64,000 bases of DNA from Thermohalobaculum sp050330995 (lineage in GTDB: Bacteria > Pseudomonadota > Alphaproteobacteria > Rhodobacterales > Rhodobacteraceae). The position numbers were made by a program, and so were the translations under genes. Within the stretch, counting starts at the first letter, position 1; every line of letters starts with the position of its first letter. This document shows positions 59,839 through 64,000 of this stretch, in pieces. The stretch is taken from assembly GCA_050330995.1 (NCBI GenBank), contig JBHJHI010000002.1, positions 68,095 to 132,094 of the forward strand. Direction: 5' to 3'. Under the pieces are notes generated by a model. The model ran no database searches, was not told the origin of the DNA, and saw nothing but the letters and a program-made list of their open reading frames with translations.

Positions 59839-61029
59839 TCAGAACACCTCGACCGCGAGCGGCGGGAAGCCGTTGAAGCCGACCGAGGCGTAGCTCGCCG
59901 TGTAGGCGCCGGCGGCGTGGATCCAGACGCGGTCGCCGGCGGCGAGCGCGAGCGGCAGGCTCACGGGGCGGCGCTCGTAGAGCACGTCGGCACTGTCGCA
60001 GGAGGGACCGGCGACGATGCAGGGGCCGGCCGGGCCGCCGTCGGCCTCGGTCTCGATCCGGTAGCGGATCGCCTCGTCGATGGTCTCGGCGAGCCCCGAG
60101 AACTTGCCGATGTCGAGATAGACCCAGCGCGCGAGGTCCGAGGCGCGCTTGCGCTCGACCAGCAGCGCCTCGGCGACGATCAGGCCGGCTTGGCCCACGA
60201 GGCCACGCCCCGGCTCGGCCATCACCCGCGCGTCGCCGAAGCGCGCGCGCACCTCGGCCATCAGGCGCCGTCCGTAGGGCACCGCCGGCTCGACCGGCTC
60301 GCCGTAGTCGGCCGGGAAGCCGCCGCCGATGTTCAGCAGCGTGAGGTCGAGCCCCGCCTCGCGCGCGTCGGCCCAGATACGCGCCACCGTGTCGAGCACG
60401 GGGCGCCACATCGCGGCGCGCGCCGCCTGGGAGCCGACGTGGAACGAGAGGCCCACGGGACGCAGCCCGGCCTCGCGCGCCGACGCGAGAAGCGCGACGG
60501 CGCGCTCGGGAGCCGCGCCGAACTTGCGGCTGAGCGGCCAGGCGGCCTCGGTCTCCTCGACCATGACACGCAGGAACACTCGCGCGCCCGGCGCATGGCG
60601 CGCCACCTTGGCGATCTCCTCGGGTGCGTCGACGGCGAACAGGTCGACCCCGGCGCCGTGGGCGAAGGCGATGTCGGCCGCTTTCTTGACGGTGTTGCCG
60701 AAGCTGATGCGACGGGGACTCGCGCCGGCGCTCAGGCAGTCCTCGATCTCGCCGCGCGAGGCCGCGTCGAAGCCCGCGCCGCGCGCGTCGAGCCGCGCCA
60801 GCACCGCGGGGTGCGGATTGGCCTTGACGGCATAGTGGATGGCGACCTCCGGCCCGAGGCCGGTGGCGAGGTCGCGATAGGCCGCCTCGACCGCGTCGAG
60901 GTCCATGACCAGGGTCGGGCGGTCGAAGGTGCGGCCGGCCAGATGGGCGCGCATCCGCGCGCTCGCGAGGCGCGGCGAGGGTTCGTGACGGAATACGGGC
61001 GCGACGGCGCCCTGGAGCCGAGTGGACAT
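59839..61029 (-). CDS. ornithine/lysine-type PLP decarboxylase (fold type III)
   Basis: A 396-residue enzyme: the PLP lysine is Lys69 in HYAVKANPHP. SFGNTVKKAADIAFAHGAGVDLFAVD, LSFHVGSQ and LNIGGGFPADYG follow. The C-terminal active-site cysteine motif GPSCDSADVLYE is characteristic of ornithine decarboxylases, as opposed to diaminopimelate decarboxylases. It makes putrescine (or cadaverine) from the amino acid. I place the start at ATG 61029 (MSTRLQ). The frame stays open upstream through the leader, where in-frame ATGs could also be used. Polyamine context is strong. Confidence 0.9.
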   Translation of the reverse strand: MSTRLQGAVAPVFRHEPSPRLASARMRAHLAGRTFDRPTLVMDLDAVEAAYRDLATGLGPEVAIHYAVKANPHPAVLARLDARGAGFDAASRGEIEDCLSAGASPRRISFGNTVKKAADIAFAHGAGVDLFAVDAPEEIAKVARHAPGARVFLRVMVEETEAAWPLSRKFGAAPERAVALLASAREAGLRPVGLSFHVGSQAARAAMWRPVLDTVARIWADAREAGLDLTLLNIGGGFPADYGEPVEPAVPYGRRLMAEVRARFGDARVMAEPGRGLVGQAGLIVAEALLVERKRASDLARWVYLDIGKFSGLAETIDEAIRYRIETEADGGPAGPCIVAGPSCDSADVLYERRPVSLPLALAAGDRVWIHAAGAYTASYASVGFNGFPPLAVEVF

Positions 61030-61200
61030 CGACCATCCCCATGCAATCCCCGGCCCCGGGAGGCCGGACAAGACCGGACAAGGACGCGACCGTCGCTGCT
61101 CGTGACCCTCGAAGGGCCCGGGGGCGCGTGCGTAGGCGTCGCCGCAGAGGCTCTGCGGTGGCGGGCACATAGCGGTCATGGTCCGGGCGCGCAAGGAAGG
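61030..61200 (-). promoter_or_regulatory. hairpin-rich leader before the decarboxylase; possible speF-type element
   Basis: On the minus strand the roughly 170 bases before the decarboxylase contain a 7-bp hairpin (CCGCAGA-GCC-TCTGCGG, 61158-61142) and further GC-rich pairings near 61050-61075. They also hold an open upstream frame starting MTAMCPPPQS that is in frame with the gene. Alphaproteobacteria are known to have a conserved RNA (Rfam speF) before such genes. I cannot confirm that this is it. Confidence 0.3.
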
Positions 61201-61292
61201 ACTTCCGCCGCTGTACTGGCGCGGGGCGGAGTGGCGCGGACGGGCCGGGCGTGCGAGCCTCGACGCCGCCCGACCATCGGAGATCCGCGCCC

Positions 61293-62480
61293 ATGCCCTT
61301 CGACGCCGCCCGCTTCCTCGCCGATCTCCATGCACTGCGCGCGATCGGACAGCGCTCGACCGGCGTCGTGCGCCCTGCCTTCGCCCCCGCCGAGATCGAG
61401 GCGCGGCTCTGGTCGGTCGAGAGGATGCGCGAGGCGGGCCTCTCGGTCTCGATCGATCCCGCCGGCAACGTGTTCGGCCTGCCCGAGGGGGACGGCCCGT
61501 TCCTGCTCATGGGCTCGCATACCGACAGCCAGCCGGAGGGCGGCTGGCTCGACGGCGCGCTCGGCGTGGTCGCCGCGCTGGAGGCGGCGCGCGCGCTCCC
61601 CGGCCGCGTCGCGGTGGTCAACTTCCAGGACGAGGAGGGCCGCTTCGGCGCGCTCACCGGGTCGAGCGTCTGGTCGGGGGCGACGACGCTGGAGGCGGCG
61701 GACGCCACCGCCGACGCGGGCGGGCTGACCTTCCGGGAGGCGCGGCAGGCGATGGGCGAGCATCTCGGAGCGGACTTCGTCGCGCCCGAGCGGTTCAAGG
61801 GCTTCGTCGAGTTGCACATCGAGCAGGGGCCGCGCCTGATCGAGGCGGGCGAGGCGCTGGCCGTGGTCGAGGCCATCGTCGGCGCCTATCAGGTGTCGCT
61901 GGCGTTCGAGGGCGAGCAGAACCACGCGGGCACCACGCCGATGAACCGCCGGCGCGACGCCTTCCGCGGCCTCGCCGCCTTCGCCACCGGCCTCGACGCC
62001 CTGCTGGCGCCGCTCGTGACAGAGACGACGGTCTGGACCATCGGTCAGGTGAGCGTGCAGCCCGGCGCGCCCTCGATCGTGCCCGGTCGCGCCACGGCCA
62101 GCGTGCAGTGGCGCGATGTCGACGCCGAGCGCCTCGACGCGATCGAGGCGGTCGTGCGCGAGAGCGCCGAGCGTGTCGCCAAGGGCCACGGGCTCGACCT
62201 CGTCGTCACGCCGCACCGCGCGATCCCGCCGCGCCGCTTCGATCCGGGCCTCTGCGAGGCGCTTGACGCGGCGGCCGAGGCGGTCGCGCCCGACCGCTGG
62301 CGCCGTCTCGCCTCGGGCGCGATGCACGACGCGATGAACGTCGCGCGGCTGATGCCGGCGGCGATGCTGTTCGTCCCCTCGATCGGCGGCGTCAGCCACA
62401 GCTTCGCCGAGGACACCGACGAGGCGGATCTGGTCGCGGGCGGGCGGGCGATGGTCGAGGCGGCCGAACGCCTCGCCTGA
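61293..62480 (+). CDS. M20-family Zn amidohydrolase (N-carbamoyl-amino-acid / allantoate type)
   Basis: A 395-residue enzyme: LLMGSHTDSQPEGGWLDGALGVVAALE (first metal His and Asp), NFQDEEGRFGALTGSS (catalytic and metal Glu), GFVELHIEQGPRL (metal His), NHAGTTPMNRRRDA (substrate) and MHDAMNVARLMPAAMLFVPSIGGVSH at the end. This is the HyuC/AllC group, which hydrolyses N-carbamoyl amino acids, beta-ureidopropionate or allantoate. The nearby nucleoside uptake and cytidine deaminase genes suggest pyrimidine breakdown, but the decarboxylase gene lies between them. It starts at ATG 61293. Confidence 0.9.
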   Translation: MPFDAARFLADLHALRAIGQRSTGVVRPAFAPAEIEARLWSVERMREAGLSVSIDPAGNVFGLPEGDGPFLLMGSHTDSQPEGGWLDGALGVVAALEAARALPGRVAVVNFQDEEGRFGALTGSSVWSGATTLEAADATADAGGLTFREARQAMGEHLGADFVAPERFKGFVELHIEQGPRLIEAGEALAVVEAIVGAYQVSLAFEGEQNHAGTTPMNRRRDAFRGLAAFATGLDALLAPLVTETTVWTIGQVSVQPGAPSIVPGRATASVQWRDVDAERLDAIEAVVRESAERVAKGHGLDLVVTPHRAIPPRRFDPGLCEALDAAAEAVAPDRWRRLASGAMHDAMNVARLMPAAMLFVPSIGGVSHSFAEDTDEADLVAGGRAMVEAAERLA

Positions 62481-62597
62481 GGCTCGCGCGCCTGCGACGT
62501 CGCCGCCCCCCGCCGCGCTTGCCCCGCCTCGCGAAAGCGGCGACGCTTCACGACAAAAGGGTTGCACGCGCCGTCCAACGGCGCGGGAGGAGACGCC

Positions 62598-62891
62598 ATG
62601 TGCCAGATCTTCGCCGGACAGCCGCCGGCCGACTACGCCTTCGAGACCCGCTCGATCCGGCTGAACGGGCACTGCACCTCGATCCGCCTCGAAGCGATGT
62701 TCTGGCGGGTGATCGGCGAGATCGCCGCCGAGAGCGGCCTCACGATCCCCCAGTTCGTCTCCAGGCTGCACGACGAGGTGCTGGAGCTGCACGGCGAAGT
62801 CGCGAACTTCACCTCGCTCCTGCGCTGCGCCTGCCTCGTGCACCTGTCGCGCCGCGAGCCGAGCGTGCCGGGGCTTTTCGCGGCGGCGTAG
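62598..62891 (+). CDS. ribbon-helix-helix domain protein
   Basis: A 97-residue protein: RSIRLNGHCTSIRLEAMFWRVIGEIAAESGLTIPQFVSRLHDEV is the RHH_4 pattern (beta strand RSIRL followed by two helices). Such proteins are small DNA-binding regulators in alphaproteobacteria. A strong GGAGGAG precedes the ATG at 62598. The target is unknown; it may be autogenous. Confidence 0.85.
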   Translation: MCQIFAGQPPADYAFETRSIRLNGHCTSIRLEAMFWRVIGEIAAESGLTIPQFVSRLHDEVLELHGEVANFTSLLRCACLVHLSRREPSVPGLFAAA

Positions 62892-62968
62892 TAGCGGGCT
62901 ACTACCCGCCGACCGCCGGGGCGTGTCAGGATCGTTCGATCCGTCACAGCCACCCGCGAGGGCCCGCC

Positions 62969-63364
62969 TTGGCCAAGGCCATCCATACCATGATCCGCGT
63001 GCTCGACGAAGCGCGCTCGGTCGACTTCTACGCCCGCGCGTTCGGGCTCGAGATCGCCGAGCGGCTCGACTTCGAGAACTTCACCCTCGTCTACCTCTCG
63101 AACGACGAGGCGATCCACGAGATCGAGCTGACCGTGAACAAGGGCCGCGAACAGCCCTACGATCTCGGCGACGGCTACGGCCACGTCGCCTTCTCGGTCG
63201 ACGACCTCGACGCCGAGCACGCCCGCTTCACCGAGGAAGGCTTCGAGCCGCGCAAGATCGTCGAGTTCGCGCCGGACGGGAAGTTCGTCGGCCGCTTCTT
63301 CTTCGTGGCCGACCCGGACGGCTACCAGATCGAGGTGCTGGAACGGCGCGGCCGCTTCCAGTGA
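62969..63364 (+). CDS. glyoxalase I-like VOC protein
   Basis: A 131-residue protein: AIHTMIRVLDEARSVDFYARAFGLEIAERLDFENFTLVYL, then VNKGREQPYDLGDGYGHVAFSVDDLDAEHARF and FFVADPDGYQIEVLER. Metal ligands His (start), Glu and a C-terminal Glu are placed as in lactoylglutathione lyase, which detoxifies methylglyoxal with glutathione. I chose TTG 62969 because it gives the typical MAKAIHTMIRVL start; ATG 62990 would cut the first strand and the His. Confidence 0.88.
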   Translation: MAKAIHTMIRVLDEARSVDFYARAFGLEIAERLDFENFTLVYLSNDEAIHEIELTVNKGREQPYDLGDGYGHVAFSVDDLDAEHARFTEEGFEPRKIVEFAPDGKFVGRFFFVADPDGYQIEVLERRGRFQ

Positions 63365-63471
63365 CGCACCGGCCGCGTGCCCGGCGGGGCGCGCGACCAA
63401 CCGGACCCGCCGCGAGACGCGGGCCGAGCCAGCCCCGGACCCGTCCGGGCGAGCCAGAGGGAGGACCACCC

Positions 63472-64000
63472 ATGACGACCGCCACCGGCGTGCGGGCGAT
63501 GACCCGACGCCAGCTTCTCGCCCGCGGCAGCGCCGCCGGCGCCGTCCTGATCGCGGGGCCGGGCTATCTGCTGCACGAGCGCGAGGCCTGGGCCGTCGAG
63601 GTGACGGCGCTCGCGCCGCACACCATGGCCACCCTCGTGCTGATGGCGCGCGACATCTACCCCCACGACCACGTGCCCGACCGCTTCTACGCCGAAGCCG
63701 TCAAGGTCCACGACACGGCCTCGGCCACCGATACGACCGTGCGCGACGGCTTCGAGAACGGCGTGGCCGATCTCGACGCCCGAGCGCGCGAGCGGGGCGC
63801 GGCCGATTATGTCTCGACCGGCTGGGAGGCCGACCGGGGCGCGCGTTTGCGCGGTATCGAGGCGACCGCGTTCTTCCAGACCGTGCGCTCGGGGCTGGTG
63901 GTCGGGCTCTACAACCAAAAGGCGCTCTGGCCGCTCTTCGGCTACGAGGGCTCGAGCCACGAGCACGGCGGCTATCTCCACCGCGGCTTCGACGACATCG
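63472..64000 (+). CDS. Tat-exported gluconate 2-dehydrogenase subunit 3-like protein (3' end outside window)
   Basis: A 176-residue fragment. It has a twin-arginine signal (MTRRQLLARGSAAGAVLIAG, residues 10-30), then TMATLVLMARDIYPHDHVPDRFYAEAV, which resembles the small gamma subunit of membrane gluconate or alcohol dehydrogenases. AGAGGGAGGA precedes the ATG at 63472. A GMC-type flavoprotein subunit gene would be expected just downstream. The C-terminus is cut by the window end. Confidence 0.75.
   Translation, partial: MTTATGVRAMTRRQLLARGSAAGAVLIAGPGYLLHEREAWAVEVTALAPHTMATLVLMARDIYPHDHVPDRFYAEAVKVHDTASATDTTVRDGFENGVADLDARARERGAADYVSTGWEADRGARLRGIEATAFFQTVRSGLVVGLYNQKALWPLFGYEGSSHEHGGYLHRGFDDI

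Overview
The window is a GC-rich (about 70% by eye) chromosomal segment of an alphaproteobacterium, most likely a member of the Rhodobacterales/Paracoccaceae. This is inferred from several signs together: two proteins with VPLPA-CTERM sorting tails, a ChpT histidine phosphotransferase, a DUF1638 gene next to a corrinoid protein, a PAS_5-type protein, and the order pgk–gap–tkt–zapA–6S RNA–5-FTHF cyclo-ligase. About 60 genes can be supported. There are no phage genes, insertion sequences or CRISPR arrays. The one clearly foreign-looking stretch is an AT-rich island at 22876–24087.

Layout: 1–4013 holds maturation genes for a molybdenum hydroxylase (VWA/CoxE-like, XdhC-like, molybdopterin-binding/MobA fusion). 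4211–9414 holds a PilP-like anchored protein, a histone-deacetylase-family amidohydrolase and an animal-type haem peroxidase with RTX repeats. 9635–13733 is a putrescine/spermidine ABC transporter split into two divergent arms. 13931–15729 has tRNA-Ser(GCU), a corrinoid protein and DUF1638. 15775–20938 has a PAS protein, gmk, gamma-carbonic anhydrase, chpT, DUF3553 and the ornithine-lipid genes olsB–olsA. 21454–22875 is a glutamine-synthetase-family enzyme, followed by the island with a broken DUF1963 gene.

24088–32042 is a minus-strand central-carbon block: a degenerate ThiE-like gene and a DUF985 cupin, then an aldolase broken by an amber codon, pgk, a small coiled-coil ORF, gap and tkt. 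32437–36789 runs a DUF4164-like protein, zapA, a probable 6S RNA, 5-FTHF cyclo-ligase, a YmdB phosphoesterase and an SLC13 permease. 36917–44480 contains a PQQ sugar dehydrogenase with its cytochrome c, clpS, a VPLPA-CTERM protein, yebC, a GNAT enzyme, and a lipocalin/di-haem cytochrome pair. 44594–51367 is the glycogen-to-trehalose route (treY, treZ, glgX).

53369–59764 is a nucleoside uptake and salvage operon: 2OG oxygenase, BMP binding protein, VOC protein, ATPase, two permeases and cytidine deaminase. The rest is an ornithine-type decarboxylase, an M20 amidohydrolase, a ribbon-helix-helix protein, a glyoxalase and a Tat-exported protein cut by the window end. Polyamine and ornithine use recurs (pot transporter, glutamine synthetase-like enzyme, decarboxylase, OlsBA).

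The points most worth checking are two single-codon nonsense lesions (TGA in the DUF1963 gene, TAG in the aldolase), a peroxidase reading frame with no stop that runs antisense through the whole deacetylase gene, start codons of chpT and DUF3553 that overlap, and candidate regulatory RNAs (6S RNA; a hairpin-rich leader before the decarboxylase).
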